Part shown: piece by piece, positions 31,280-41,540 of the stretch | How positions within the stretch are numbered: the stretch's first letter is position 1 | Layout of the letters: the number at the start of each line of letters is the position of its first letter | Assembly: GCF_039528515.1 (NCBI RefSeq) | Contig: NZ_BAAALT010000014.1 | Location: forward strand, 1 to 64,000 | Length of the DNA stretch: 64,000 bases | From: Luedemannella flava | GTDB taxonomy: Bacteria; Actinomycetota; Actinomycetes; Mycobacteriales; Micromonosporaceae | Direction: 5' to 3' | The notes under the pieces: model-generated | Seen by the model: the letters and a program-made list of their open reading frames with translations, nothing else | Databases searched by the model: none | What the model was told of the DNA's origin: nothing | Made by a program: the position numbers and the translations under genes

Positions 31280-32598
31280 CCGACCGGTATCGGGACTTCG
31301 CGAACTCCGGGTTCGGGCGCGGGCTGGTGAAGCGGCTGGGGCTGCCGCAGCCGGCCACGCTGCGCCGGTACACGCCCGGCGATCCGCTGGTCACCGGCCC
31401 GGTCCTGCTGACCGGGGCGGGCCGCGCGACGCAGCGCGTCCACGACGTGCTCGCCGGCGCGGACGTGGAGGTGCTGACGGCGGCGACCGGCGCCCGCCTG
31501 TCCGGCATCGTGTACGACGCGACGGACCTGGCCACGCCCGCCGACCTGACGGCCCTGTACGCGGCCCTGCACCCGACCGTCCGGTCGTTGACCCCCAGCG
31601 GCCGCGTGATCGTCCTGGGCGCCCCACCGGACGCCGACCCGGCGACGGCCGCGACGCGGCAGGCGCTGGAGGGCTTCGTCCGCTCGCTCGGCAAGGAGCT
31701 CGGCAGGGGCGGCACGGCCCAGCTGGTCCGCGTCGCCCCCGGCGCCGAGGGCAACCTGGCGTCGACCCTGCGTTTCCTGCTCTCGGGCCGCTCGGCGTAC
31801 GTGTCGGGGCAGGTCATCGACGTGGGCCCGGGCAGCGCGCCGACGCCGCCCGACTGGGCGCGACCGCTGGCCGGCCGGGTGGCGCTGGTGACCGGCGCGG
31901 CGCGCGGCATCGGCGAGGCCACGGCCCGGGTGCTGGCCCGCGACGGGGCCCGCGTGGTGTGCCTGGACATCCCGGCGGCCGGCGACGACCTGGCGGCGGT
32001 CGCGAACGCGATAGCGGGCGAGGCGGTCCAGGTGGACCTGTCGGCCGCCGACGCCCCCGAGCGGATCAACGATCTGCTGGCGGCCCGGCACGACGGCGTG
32101 GACATCGTGGTGCACAACGCGGGCATCACCCGCGACCGCACCCTGGGCCGGATGACGGCTGAGGAGTGGGACCGGGTGATCGCGGTGAACCTGACCGCGC
32201 CGGAGCGGGTGACCCGGGCGCTGCTCGACGAGAAGCTGCTGCGTACGGGCGGTCGGGTCATCGGCGTCGCGTCGATCGCCGGCATCGCGGGCAACCGGGG
32301 GCAGACGAACTACGCCGCGAGCAAGGCGGGCGTGATCGGTCTGGTCCGCGCGTGGGCGCCGCTGCTGGCCGGGAGCGGCATCACGGTCAATGCGGTGGCG
32401 CCGGGCGTGATCGAGACGGCGATGACGGCGGCCATGCCGGCCATGGTGCGGGAGGCGGCCCGCCGGATGAACAGCCTGGCGCAGGCCGGTCTGCCGGTGG
32501 ATGTGGCGGAAACGGTCGCGTGGCTCGCCGCCCCGGCGTCGGGCGGTGTCACGGGCACCGTGGTACGGGTATGCGGGCAGTCCTTGGTGGGGGCGTGA
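31276..32598 (+). CDS. two-domain 3-oxoacyl-reductase (FabG4-like SDR)
   Basis: A 440-residue protein. Residues 1-200 are a degenerate Rossmann domain (GPVLLTGAGRATQRVHDVLA, GRVIVLGAPPD). Residues 205-440 are a full SDR: ALVTGAARGIGEATARVLA, HNAGITRDRTLGRM, GVASIAGIAGNRGQTNYAAS (Ser and YxxxK) and NAVAPGVIETAMT. This is the high-molecular-weight FabG layout of mycobacteria, an NADH-dependent 3-oxoacyl-CoA/ACP reductase. It is coupled to a leader ORF and is divergent from the thiolase gene across 43 bp (to the leader). Confidence 0.92.
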   Translation: MTDRYRDFANSGFGRGLVKRLGLPQPATLRRYTPGDPLVTGPVLLTGAGRATQRVHDVLAGADVEVLTAATGARLSGIVYDATDLATPADLTALYAALHPTVRSLTPSGRVIVLGAPPDADPATAATRQALEGFVRSLGKELGRGGTAQLVRVAPGAEGNLASTLRFLLSGRSAYVSGQVIDVGPGSAPTPPDWARPLAGRVALVTGAARGIGEATARVLARDGARVVCLDIPAAGDDLAAVANAIAGEAVQVDLSAADAPERINDLLAARHDGVDIVVHNAGITRDRTLGRMTAEEWDRVIAVNLTAPERVTRALLDEKLLRTGGRVIGVASIAGIAGNRGQTNYAASKAGVIGLVRAWAPLLAGSGITVNAVAPGVIETAMTAAMPAMVREAARRMNSLAQAGLPVDVAETVAWLAAPASGGVTGTVVRVCGQSLVGA

Positions 32599-32613
32599 CA
32601 ACCCCCGGTATGT

Positions 32614-32627
32614 TTACTCACGAGTAA
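32614..32627. promoter_or_regulatory. TTACTC-AC-GAGTAA dyad before the SCP2 gene
   Basis: Perfect 6-bp arms around AC, 24 bp before the SCP2 ATG and just after the fabG stop. Dyads of this size are typical TetR-family operators for lipid genes in actinobacteria. The factor is not known. Confidence 0.5.
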
Positions 32628-32650
32628 CTAATGGAAGCGACGGAGGAGCC

Positions 32651-33103
32651 ATGGCCGACTTCAACATCTCCGACCTCTCATCGGTCGACCCGCAGCGATT
32701 CAGCGAGCTGATCCGGTCGGCGTCGGGCTCGCAGCTGAACGAGGTGATGAGCGGCGAGAGCCGGGGCAAGATCCTGGCCGAGATCTTCAGCCGGATGCCC
32801 GCCCAGTTCCGCCCGGACAAGGCCGGCAACACCAACGCCGTGATCCAGTGGAACATCACCGGCCGGCCCGACGGCGGCGCCGACGTCTACCAGGTGAACA
32901 TCGCCGACGGCGCGTGCTCCGTCGCCGAGGGCGCGCAGGCCGACCCGAAGGTCGAGATCACCCTCGCCGGCCCCGAGTTCCTCAAGCTCATCGCGGGCGC
33001 GGGCAACCCCACGATGATGTTCATGACCGGCAAGCTGAAGGCCAAGGGCGACATCATGCTCGCCGGCCGCCTCGCGGAGCTGTTCGCGCTCCCGAAGGGG
33101 TGA
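32651..33103 (+). CDS. SCP2 sterol-binding domain protein
   Basis: A 150-residue protein: MADFNISDLSSVDPQRFSEL, AEIFSRMPAQFRPDKAG, NAVIQWNITGRPDGGADVYQ, DPKVEITLAGPEFLKLIAG and MTGKLKAKGDIMLAGRLAEL. The last block is the usual end of SCP2 proteins. It probably binds an acyl chain or sterol for the FabG/thiolase set. GGAGGAG precedes the ATG at 32651. Confidence 0.92.
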   Translation: MADFNISDLSSVDPQRFSELIRSASGSQLNEVMSGESRGKILAEIFSRMPAQFRPDKAGNTNAVIQWNITGRPDGGADVYQVNIADGACSVAEGAQADPKVEITLAGPEFLKLIAGAGNPTMMFMTGKLKAKGDIMLAGRLAELFALPKG

Positions 33104-33116
33104 CCAACGACTGAGA

Positions 33117-33147
33117 ACGCGGCGGCGGCGCCTTGCCGCCGCCGCGT
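33117..33147 (+). terminator. 13-bp GC stem terminator
   Basis: ACGCGGCGGCGGC (33117-33129) pairs with 33135-33147 around GCCTT, 13 nt after the SCP2 stop and just before the NUDIX promoter. Confidence 0.75.
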
Positions 33148-33155
33148 CGCGTATC

Positions 33156-33161
33156 TAGCGT
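33156..33161 (+). promoter_or_regulatory. -10 box of a leaderless promoter (NUDIX gene)
   Basis: TAGCGT lies 7 nt before the GTG at 33169; no ribosome site is seen. Confidence 0.4.
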
Positions 33162-33168
33162 CAGAACC

Positions 33169-33628
33169 GTGGAGATCGCTGACCCGCGTCCCGCGGTCCG
33201 GGTGGTCTGCGTCGACAAGCGCAGCCGCGTCCTGCTGTTGAACTGGTGCGACCCGCACGACGGCGCACTGCTGTGGGAGCCGCCCGGCGGCGGCATCGAG
33301 CCCGGCGAGTCGCCGTTGCAGGCGGCCAGGCGCGAGCTGACCGAGGAGACCGGGCTCGACCCGGCCTCCATTGTCGACCGGCCGGTCGCCGTCCCCCGTG
33401 ACACCGTCTGGAACAACAAGCGCCACATCGGCGACGAGCTGTTCTACCTGGCGCGGGTCAACGGCCACGCCGACGAGATCAGCCGCGACGGCCTCGTCGA
33501 GGACGAGCCCGTCAACCTGCGCGGGCACGCCTGGGTCGCGTGGAACGAGCTGGCCCTGCTGCCCGACCGCCTCGAACCGCCGGAGCTGCTGGAGGTGCTG
33601 TCCGCGCTGGACCCGTCGGGCCCGTGGG

Positions 33629-33648
<20 letters not shown>
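33169..33648 (+). CDS. NUDIX hydrolase
   Basis: A 159-residue protein with an intact Nudix box: GGGIEPGESPLQAARRELTE then ETG (GX5EX7REUXEEXGU), about residues 41-63. It begins AVRVVCVDKRSRVLLLNWCD, and W(E)PPGGG precedes the box. The substrate is not predictable. The GTG at 33169 is preceded by a -10 and gives the usual family length. Its 3' end overlaps the 3' end of convergent purD by 20 bp. Confidence 0.9.
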
Positions 33649-34879
<1,231 letters not shown>

Positions 34880-34936
34880 GACCCGATCCTATGGGGCCGT
34901 GCGCGTACTCGATGAATCGGGTGAGTCGCAAGCTTT

Positions 34937-34973
34937 CCCCGCCGGGTCCCGGAGCCCTTGGGACCCGGCGGGG
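34937..34973 (-). terminator. 14-bp stem terminator after the chemoreceptor
   Basis: CCCCGCCGGGTCCC (34937-34950) pairs with 34960-34973. It lies 8 nt past the stop of the minus-strand chemoreceptor and 58 bp before purD. Confidence 0.75.
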
Positions 34974-34980
34974 ATCTCCG

Positions 34981-36831
34981 CTAGAACCGGAACTGCGTGA
35001 CCAGCGACCTCAGCTCGGCGGAGATCTCGGACAGCTCGTCAACCGCCTGGCGGGACTCGCCGACCGACTCGGTGGTGGCCTTGGCGATCGCGGCGACCCC
35101 GTCGATGCTCCGGGCGATCTGCTCCGAGCCCGTGGCGCCGTCGACGACGCTGCGGTTCATCTCGGCGGTCGTGGCGGTCTGCTCCTCCACGGCCGACGCG
35201 ATCGTCATCTGGTAGTCGTTCATCCGGCTGATGACGTCGGCGACGTCGGCGATCGCGCTCACCGCGCCCGCCGTGCCGGCCTGGATGGCGTCGACCCGCT
35301 GGGAGATGTCCTCGGTGGCCTTCGCGGTCTCCTGCGCAAGGTCCTTGACCTCGGTCGCGACCACGGCGAAGCCCTTGCCCGCGTCGCCCGCCCGGGCCGC
35401 CTCGATGGTGGCGTTGAGGGCCAGCAGGTTCGTCTGCTTCGCGATCGAGGAGATCACCTTCACCACGTCGCCGATCATGCGGCTGGACTCGCCCAGCTCG
35501 GCGATGGTCGTCGTGGTGTTGTCCACGACCTCCCTCGCGCGGGCGCCCACGAGCGTCGCCTCCTGGGCGTTGTGAGCGATCTCACGGATGGACGCGCCCA
35601 TCTCCTCCGAGCCGGCGGCGACGGACTGCACGTTCGCCGAGACGTCGCCGGCCGCGGCGGCGACCCGGTCGGCCTCCGCCGAGGAACGCTCCGCGCCCGT
35701 GGCGATCTGCTCGGACACCGCGGTCAGGCGCTCGCTGGCGGAGTTCAGGCCGCTGATGCTGCGGGCGAAGCCGGACATCACCGAGCCGATCGAGGTGAGC
35801 GCCGTGTTGACCGAGACGGCCATCCGGCCGACCTCGTCGGCGCTGCGCACCTGGATCCGCTGGGTGAGGTCACCCTCCTCGACGGCGCCCAGGACGGTCA
35901 CCGCGTCGGCGAGCGGCCGGGTGATGCTGCGGGTGATCAGCCAGGAGATCGTGAACGCGATCGCCGCGGCGAGGCCACCCATGAGCAGCATCGTGGTCAG
36001 GAACCCGTTGGCGATGGCGCGGGCATCGGCCGACGCCTGGTCGTTCAGCTCGTTCTCGAGGTCCACGAAGCTGTCGATCGCGGCCAGCCACGAGACGAAC
36101 TGCGGCCGGGCCTCGTTGATCAACATGTCGTAGGCCCGTTCGGGCTGGGAGGAGCGACGCATCTTGATCACATCGTTGATGCTCTGGATCGTCGTGCGCT
36201 CCACGCTCGCGATCTGATCAAGTGCCGCGCGCTCCCGGTCGTTGGCCATGCCGGGCTTGTCGAACAGGTCCGACATCTTCTTCGCGGTCTTCGCGTAGTT
36301 GAGGTCCGACGCCTCGATCTGCTCCACGAACGGCTCAGCGTGGATGGTGCTCTGCGCGAGCACCACGTCGCGCAGCCCGATCGAACGGTTCTGCACGCTC
36401 GACTTGAACACCAGGGCGTACTGGACCTTGACAGCGTTGACGTCGTTGATCGTGCTCAGCTTGTCGGCGAGCTGCTGGACCCGGACCACGCCGACGCCGG
36501 CGACGCCCAGCATGACCACGACCACGGCCAGGAAGCCGAGGCCGAGCCGGCGTCCGATACTCAGCTGCGACAGCTTGCTGATGCCTCGCAGATTGCTGAC
36601 GCCGCGCAGCGCCGAGGCGCCCTTACGGACGGCGGACCCGCCCAGGCCCGGCAGGCCGGACGGCAGACGCAGGCCCCGCTTCTCCGAACTCATGCGGTGG
36701 CGCGAGCCGGCGGAGCGACCGGGCTTGAGCCGGCGGGCAAAGCCTGCCAGCCGCCCTGGCCGGCGCTCGCCCGTCCGCTCCACGGATCGGCGCGGACGCG
36801 GCAGCTTCACAGACAGACGCGGCAGCTTCAC
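34981..36831 (-). CDS. methyl-accepting chemotaxis protein
   Basis: A 616-residue receptor. A basic N-terminal stretch of about 90 residues with VKLPRLSVKLPRPRRS repeats precedes TM1 (LGLGFLAVVVVMLGVAGVGV). A helical sensor domain of the four-helix-bundle type follows, then TM2 (TTMLLMGGLAAAIAFTISWL), HAMP, and a signalling domain with the hairpin tip VISSIAKQTNLLALNATIEA followed by ARAGDAGKGFAVVA. I chose the GTG at 36831 for GGGAGG 6 nt upstream; ATG 36693 (MSSEKRG) is the alternative. No che genes are in the window. Confidence 0.92.
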   Translation of the reverse strand: MKLPRLSVKLPRPRRSVERTGERRPGRLAGFARRLKPGRSAGSRHRMSSEKRGLRLPSGLPGLGGSAVRKGASALRGVSNLRGISKLSQLSIGRRLGLGFLAVVVVMLGVAGVGVVRVQQLADKLSTINDVNAVKVQYALVFKSSVQNRSIGLRDVVLAQSTIHAEPFVEQIEASDLNYAKTAKKMSDLFDKPGMANDRERAALDQIASVERTTIQSINDVIKMRRSSQPERAYDMLINEARPQFVSWLAAIDSFVDLENELNDQASADARAIANGFLTTMLLMGGLAAAIAFTISWLITRSITRPLADAVTVLGAVEEGDLTQRIQVRSADEVGRMAVSVNTALTSIGSVMSGFARSISGLNSASERLTAVSEQIATGAERSSAEADRVAAAAGDVSANVQSVAAGSEEMGASIREIAHNAQEATLVGARAREVVDNTTTTIAELGESSRMIGDVVKVISSIAKQTNLLALNATIEAARAGDAGKGFAVVATEVKDLAQETAKATEDISQRVDAIQAGTAGAVSAIADVADVISRMNDYQMTIASAVEEQTATTAEMNRSVVDGATGSEQIARSIDGVAAIAKATTESVGESRQAVDELSEISAELRSLVTQFRF

Positions 36832-36929
36832 GGATCCCTCCCCCGGGACTCGACGATGAACGGACGGTGTTCCCGTCCGAATGGCCATCGGAGTCCCAGA
36901 GGAGGACTTGAGCTTGCGCTACCTCACGA

Positions 36930-38219
36930 TTACCTCAAGAGGGGGGTACGGATGACGTTCTCCTCGCGGCCCGGGCCCACGCCGACGACGCTCACCCGGG
37001 TGCCGCAGAGCTCCTCGACCCGCAGGATGTAGCGGCGGGCGTTGGACGGGAGGTCCTCCCATGCGCGCGCCTTGGAGATGTCCTCCCACCAGCCCGGCAG
37101 CTCCTCGTAGATGGGCTTGGCGTGGTGGTAGGCGGTCTGCGTGGCGGGCATGTCGTCATGGCGTACCCCGTCGATCTCGTACGCCACACAGATCGGCACC
37201 GTGTCCAGACCGGTGAGCACGTCCAGTTTGGTGATGACGAGGTCGGTGATGCCGTTGAGGCGCACCGCGTAGCGGCCCACGACGGCGTCGAACCAGCCGC
37301 AGCGGCGCTCCCGGCCGGTCGTCGTGCCGTACTCGTGGCCGATCTTGCGCAGGTGCTGGCCGTGGTCGTCGAACAGCTCGGTCGGGAACGGCCCGGCGCC
37401 CACCCGCGTCGTGTACGCCTTGGAGACGCCGATGACCTGGTCGATGCTGGTCGGCGGGATGCCCGTGCCCACGCACGCGCCGGCCGCCGTCGGGTTCGAC
37501 GAGGTCACGAACGGGTACGTGCCGTGGTCCATGTCGAGCATGGTGGCCTGCGCGCCCTCCATGAGGACGGTCTTGCCCGCGTCCAGCGCGTCCCAGAGCA
37601 GCACCCGCGTCTCCACGATGTACGGCTTGAGCCGCTCGGCGTACGCCAGGTACTCCTCGACGACCGCGTCGACGTCGAGCGCCTTGCGGTTGTAGACCTT
37701 GAACATGATCTGGTTCTTCTCGCGGAGCACCAGCTCGAGCTTCTTACGCAGGATGCCCGGGTCGAGCAGGTCCTGGGCGCGGATGCCCATCCGGGCGACC
37801 TTGTCGCCGTACGCCGGTCCGATGCCCCGGCCCGTGGTGCCGATCCGCGCCGAGCCCAGGTAGCGCTCGACCACCCGGTCCAGCGCCCGGTGGTGCGGCA
37901 TGATCAGGTGGGCGTCGCCGGAGATGCGCAGGCGGGACGTGTCCACGCCGCGCTCCGCGAGCCCGTCGATCTCGGCCAGCAGCACCTTCGGGTCGACCAC
38001 CACCCCGTTGCCGATGACGATCACCGCGTTGGGCGACAGGGCGCCCGACGGCATCAGGTGCAGCGCGTACCGCTGCCCGTCCGGCGTGATGACCGTGTGA
38101 CCCGCGTTGTTACCGCCTGAGTAGCGCACGACGTAGTCGACCTGTGCGCCGAGGAGGTCAGTAACCTTGCCCTTGCCTTCGTCGCCCCATTGCGCGCCGA
38201 TGAGCACGATCGCTGGCAT
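36930..38219 (-). CDS. purA: adenylosuccinate synthetase
   Basis: A 429-residue enzyme, IMP + Asp + GTP to adenylosuccinate. Motifs: VLIGAQWGDEGKGKVTDLLG (GTP-binding loop), RYSGGNNAGHTV, GRGIGPAYGDK, EGAQATMLDMDHGTYPFVTS, GTTTGRERRCGWFDAV and the C-terminal GPGREENVI. Length and ends are normal. Confidence 0.97.
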   Translation of the reverse strand: MPAIVLIGAQWGDEGKGKVTDLLGAQVDYVVRYSGGNNAGHTVITPDGQRYALHLMPSGALSPNAVIVIGNGVVVDPKVLLAEIDGLAERGVDTSRLRISGDAHLIMPHHRALDRVVERYLGSARIGTTGRGIGPAYGDKVARMGIRAQDLLDPGILRKKLELVLREKNQIMFKVYNRKALDVDAVVEEYLAYAERLKPYIVETRVLLWDALDAGKTVLMEGAQATMLDMDHGTYPFVTSSNPTAAGACVGTGIPPTSIDQVIGVSKAYTTRVGAGPFPTELFDDHGQHLRKIGHEYGTTTGRERRCGWFDAVVGRYAVRLNGITDLVITKLDVLTGLDTVPICVAYEIDGVRHDDMPATQTAYHHAKPIYEELPGWWEDISKARAWEDLPSNARRYILRVEELCGTRVSVVGVGPGREENVIRTPLLR

Positions 38220-38347
38220 CTCGTCTCCGCCTTCATGTGCCCCGGGGGATCACACCCACGGAGCTCTCCGGGTGCCCGAACGGCAACCGCCCCGGGATGT
38301 CAGGCTAACAAGCATTACCCAGGGTCATGGTGAGGGAGGTACGCCCG

Positions 38348-39322
38348 GTGCGCCAGGTGATCGTTCTGTCGCTCGTCGATGAGGCCGCCGAGGCCGCCGG
38401 CGGCTGCTGCGGCCCGACCGCGTCCGGCTGCGGCGAATCGGCCTTGACCAGCGACGATGCGCCCGACACCGGCCCGGCTGACGGCGGTGCGTGCGCCACC
38501 CGGGGCACCCGCGTGCCCGTACTCGCATGCTCTGACGTGCTGAGCGCGAGCGGCGCGGCGGTGGAGGTCGTCACGGCCTGCTCCGACGCGGAGATCGACG
38601 CCGCCGTCAAGGCGGTGCGCGCCGACGACGCCGCGCTGATCGTCGCGGCCGCCGACGACGGGCAGCTGCGGGCCGTGCTGCGCCGGCTCGTGCGCGCCTA
38701 CGCGCCGCCGCCGTCGAAGCGCCCGGCCGACCTGCCCGCCGACCGGACCATGCCCGACCTGCCGCCCATCGGCGTCCTGCCGCTCACCCCCGGCATCCCC
38801 GGCATCGTCACCGACCTCGGCCTGCCCACCGACCCGGCGGCCGTCGCCGCCGCCGTCCTCGGCGGCGCGACCCGCCGCCTCGACCTGCTGCGCAACGACG
38901 GCGGGTCGGTCACCTCACGGTCCGCGGTGGTCGGCGGAGTGGATTCCGAGGGTACGGCCGCCAGCTGGCGCGGCCGGGTCGAGGTGGACGACGTCGTGCT
39001 CGCCGACGGCGGGGAGCCGGTGCTCGCCTGCGTCGTCACCAACTCCGGCGGGGTGAGCGTCGACGGGCTGCCGCTCACGTCCGGCGTCGCCGCCGACGAC
39101 GGGCGGATCACCGTCGCCGTCGCCGTGCCCCGCCGCGTGCGCCGGCTGCTGCGCCGCCCGGCCGTCCACATCGAGGTCCGTCGGGCGACCGGCCGGGCCG
39201 TTGCCGTCACGCCACGCGCGGAGTCCGTGCCGATCATCGACGACGGGGTGGCCGCCGACCTGACCCGCAAGCGCAGCTGGTGGGTGGAGCGCGGCGCGTG
39301 GGCGGTCTACGTCCCGGTGTGA
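38348..39322 (+). CDS. diacylglycerol/lipid kinase-like protein lacking the GGDGT motif
   Basis: A 324-residue protein. The block PPIGVLPLTPGIPGIVTDLG followed by LPTDPAAVAAAVLGGATRRLDL is the second half of a DAG-kinase catalytic domain (normally PLGTGNDFAR...), and the C-terminal strands resemble the YegS/BmrU second domain. Where the family has GGDGT, this protein has AAADDGQLRAVL, and GTGNDFAR is replaced by TPGIPGIVTD. Both nucleotide-binding motifs are thus degraded, so kinase activity is doubtful. A Cys-rich stretch (GGCCGPTASGCGES) near residue 20 is odd. The GTG at 38348 follows GGGAGG. Divergent from purA. Confidence 0.6.
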   Translation: MRQVIVLSLVDEAAEAAGGCCGPTASGCGESALTSDDAPDTGPADGGACATRGTRVPVLACSDVLSASGAAVEVVTACSDAEIDAAVKAVRADDAALIVAAADDGQLRAVLRRLVRAYAPPPSKRPADLPADRTMPDLPPIGVLPLTPGIPGIVTDLGLPTDPAAVAAAVLGGATRRLDLLRNDGGSVTSRSAVVGGVDSEGTAASWRGRVEVDDVVLADGGEPVLACVVTNSGGVSVDGLPLTSGVAADDGRITVAVAVPRRVRRLLRRPAVHIEVRRATGRAVAVTPRAESVPIIDDGVAADLTRKRSWWVERGAWAVYVPV

Positions 39323-39399
39323 CCCTTGCCCACGGTGCGTTCCCTGACGGGCCACGCTGTGTAAGGCTGGTAGCCCGCACCGCCTGGGGAGGAGGCGCC

Positions 39400-40918
39400 G
39401 TGGACCCGAACGATGAAACACCGGCCGAGTACGCGCCGAACACCCCGTGGAGCATCCCGCCCGCGCCGCGCCCGGCGCCGCCGCCCACCGACCAGGTCCG
39501 CCGCGCCCTCTCGCCGCCCCCGGACCCGCCCGACGACGACCTGTACGACGTTCCGGAACCGGTCGTGGCGCCGCCGCGGGGCGCCGGGCCGGCAGTGGAA
39601 GCGCCGGCACGTGACGCCGGGCCGCGGGCGGAAGCGCCGGCGGCGGAAACGCCCTTACGCGAGGCCCGGCCGGCGGCGGAGCCGCGTCGCGGGCCGTCCG
39701 CCGGCGATGACGATCTGCAGTGGCTCGCGGACCTGGCCGCCCAGCCGGACCTGCCCCTGGGCGCCCCGCCCCGCGGGCCCCCACNNNNNNNNNNNNNNNN
39801 NNNNNNNNNNNNNNNNNNNNNNNNNNNNNNNNNNNNNCCCGGCACAGCCGCCGCCGAACGCGGGCGCCGTCTCGCCGCCCGGCTGGGGTGGGTTGGGTGG
39901 CTGGGCGCCGGGCACCATCGCGGTCCCCGGCCCGGACGTTCCGGCCACGCACCCGTATCCGGACCTGACCGCGGACTTCGCGGAGCGGACGCCGACCGCG
40001 GAGGAGTTCGCGACGCGGCGGCGGGTGCGCCCGCGCGTGGTCTCGGCCGCCACCGGCGCCCGCGCCGCGGCCCGGCGCGGCTCGTTCGGCCTGCTGCGGC
40101 TGCGCCCCGGCCGGGACGAGTCCGACCTGCGCGACGCGCTGCACGCCGTACGCCGGAACTTCGGTGGGCTCAGGCAGGTCACGGTCGTCAACCCCAAGGG
40201 CGGCGCCGGCAAGACCGTGGCGACGCTCATGCTGGGCATGGCGTTCGGGCGCAGCCGGGGCGGCTTCGTGCTGGCCTGGGACAACAACGAGACGCAGGGG
40301 ACGCTGGGCATGCGCGCCCAGTCGGACGCGACCGGCCGCACGGTGCGCGACCTGCTGCGCGACCTGGAACGGTTCGCGGGCGGGTCGGGCCGCATCGGCG
40401 AACTGGCCGCGTACCTGCGCACGCAGGACGACGCGATGTTCGACGTGCTGGCCTCGGACGAGGCCGCGACGGCCGGCGAGATGCTCACGGCACGCGCGTT
40501 CCGCGAGCTGCGCGAGGTCGTCGGCAAGTTCTACAAGCTGCTCATTGTGGACACCGGCAACAACGTGCGGGCCGAGAACTGGCAGGCCGCGCTGGACGCG
40601 ACCGATCAACTGGTGATCACACTTTCTGGCCGCAACGACTCGGCCGAGACGGCCGCCCGCCTGCTCGACCACCTGGAGCAGACGGGCCGCCGCGAGCTGG
40701 TGCGACGGGCCGTCACGGTGCTGACGCTGCCCCCGCATAGGGGCGACGCGCCGCCGCGCCGCGTGGAGTCCCACTTCGCGGCCCGCTGCCGCGCGATCTG
40801 CCACGTCCCCTACGACCGTCACCTGGACAGCGGCGCCCCGGTCGACTACCGCGCCCTCTCGGCCCCCACCCGCGCCGCCTGGCTCCGCACGGCCGCGACT
40901 GTCGCCGAGGGTCTCTAG
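39400..40918 (+). CDS. MinD/ParA-like ATPase with Pro-rich N-terminal region (assembly gap inside)
   Basis: GTG 39400 follows GGAGGAGG. The first about 128 codons (DPNDETPAEYAPNTPWSIPP and a long Pro/Ala/Arg-rich run) read in one frame up to the N run at 39785-39837. After the gap the protein continues one frame over: QVTVVNPKGGAGKTVATLML (deviant Walker A), FVLAWDNNETQGTLG, LLIVDTGNNVRAENWQAALD (Walker B region), and TLSGRNDSAETAARLLDHLE. The frame change shows the N run is not the true gap length. The layout resembles EspI-type ATPases linked with ESX/type VII secretion and other MinD-like proteins of actinobacteria; no ESX genes are nearby. The stop is 40916-40918. Confidence 0.8.
39785..39837. 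other. assembly gap (53 N)
   Basis: A run of N inside the Pro-rich part of the MinD/ParA-like gene. The reading frame before it and the frame after it differ, so the real length is not 53 bases. Confidence 0.98.
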
Positions 40919-40974
40919 CGCGGGCTGTGGCGAATGTGGACCGGATAGCGACCCTTACTCGCCACAGCCCGCGC
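40918..40974. terminator. 16-bp inverted repeat between convergent genes
   Basis: GCGCGGGCTGTGGCGA (40918-40933) pairs perfectly with 40959-40974 around a 25-nt loop. It starts at the stop of the ATPase gene and ends 3 nt from the stop of the DUF3151 gene. Confidence 0.7.
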
Positions 40975-40977
40975 AGG

Positions 40978-41373
40978 TCAGCCCGCGAGCGCGTCCGCGG
41001 CGGCGGGGTCGCAGTCGCGGAGGAACTGGGCGCAGCGGGCCGCCTCGTCGGCCTCACCGATCGCGTCGGCGGCCCGGGCCAGCGCGTGCAGGCAACGCAG
41101 GAAGCCCCGGTTGGGCTCGTGCGACCAGGGCACCGGGCCGCTGCCGCGCCATCCGCTGCGCCGCAGCTGGTCCAGCCCGCGGTGGTAGCCGGTACGGGCG
41201 TAGGCGTAGGCCGTGACCGTGGCGCCGTTGGCGAACGCCTGTTCGGCGAGCGTGGCCCACACGGCGCTGGAGGCCGGGAACCGCGCGGCCACCTCCTCGG
41301 CGCTTCCGGTGGCGGACGCGCCCGGATCGTCGGGCAACAGGGTGGGCGGAGTTTCCGGCAGCAAGTTGCGCAT
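40978..41373 (-). CDS. DUF3151 family protein
   Basis: A 131-residue protein: RNLLPETPPTLLPDDPGASA, EVAARFPASSAVWATLAEQA, YAYARTGYHRGLDQLRRSGW, GSGPVPWSHEPNRGFLRCLH and RCAQFLRDCDPAAADALAG. This is the DUF3151 family, common in actinobacteria near fba and purA, as here. A TPR-like helical fold is likely; function unknown. ATG 41373 fits the family; a GTG at 41433 is also in frame. Confidence 0.9.
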   Translation of the reverse strand: MRNLLPETPPTLLPDDPGASATGSAEEVAARFPASSAVWATLAEQAFANGATVTAYAYARTGYHRGLDQLRRSGWRGSGPVPWSHEPNRGFLRCLHALARAADAIGEADEAARCAQFLRDCDPAAADALAG

Positions 41374-41540
41374 GACCCCATTCAACTGGATTGCCTCACT
41401 TCCGGATAGCTGAACGGGTGAGGGCTTTTCCACACGCTCAGCGGGTGGTGACGCAGGCCACTTGCGGGTTGAATCGGAGGTCCGGAGCCTCCCCAGGACC
41501 CGGTTAAGCGATGGCCCGGTTGCCCCGGGCCATCGTCCTG

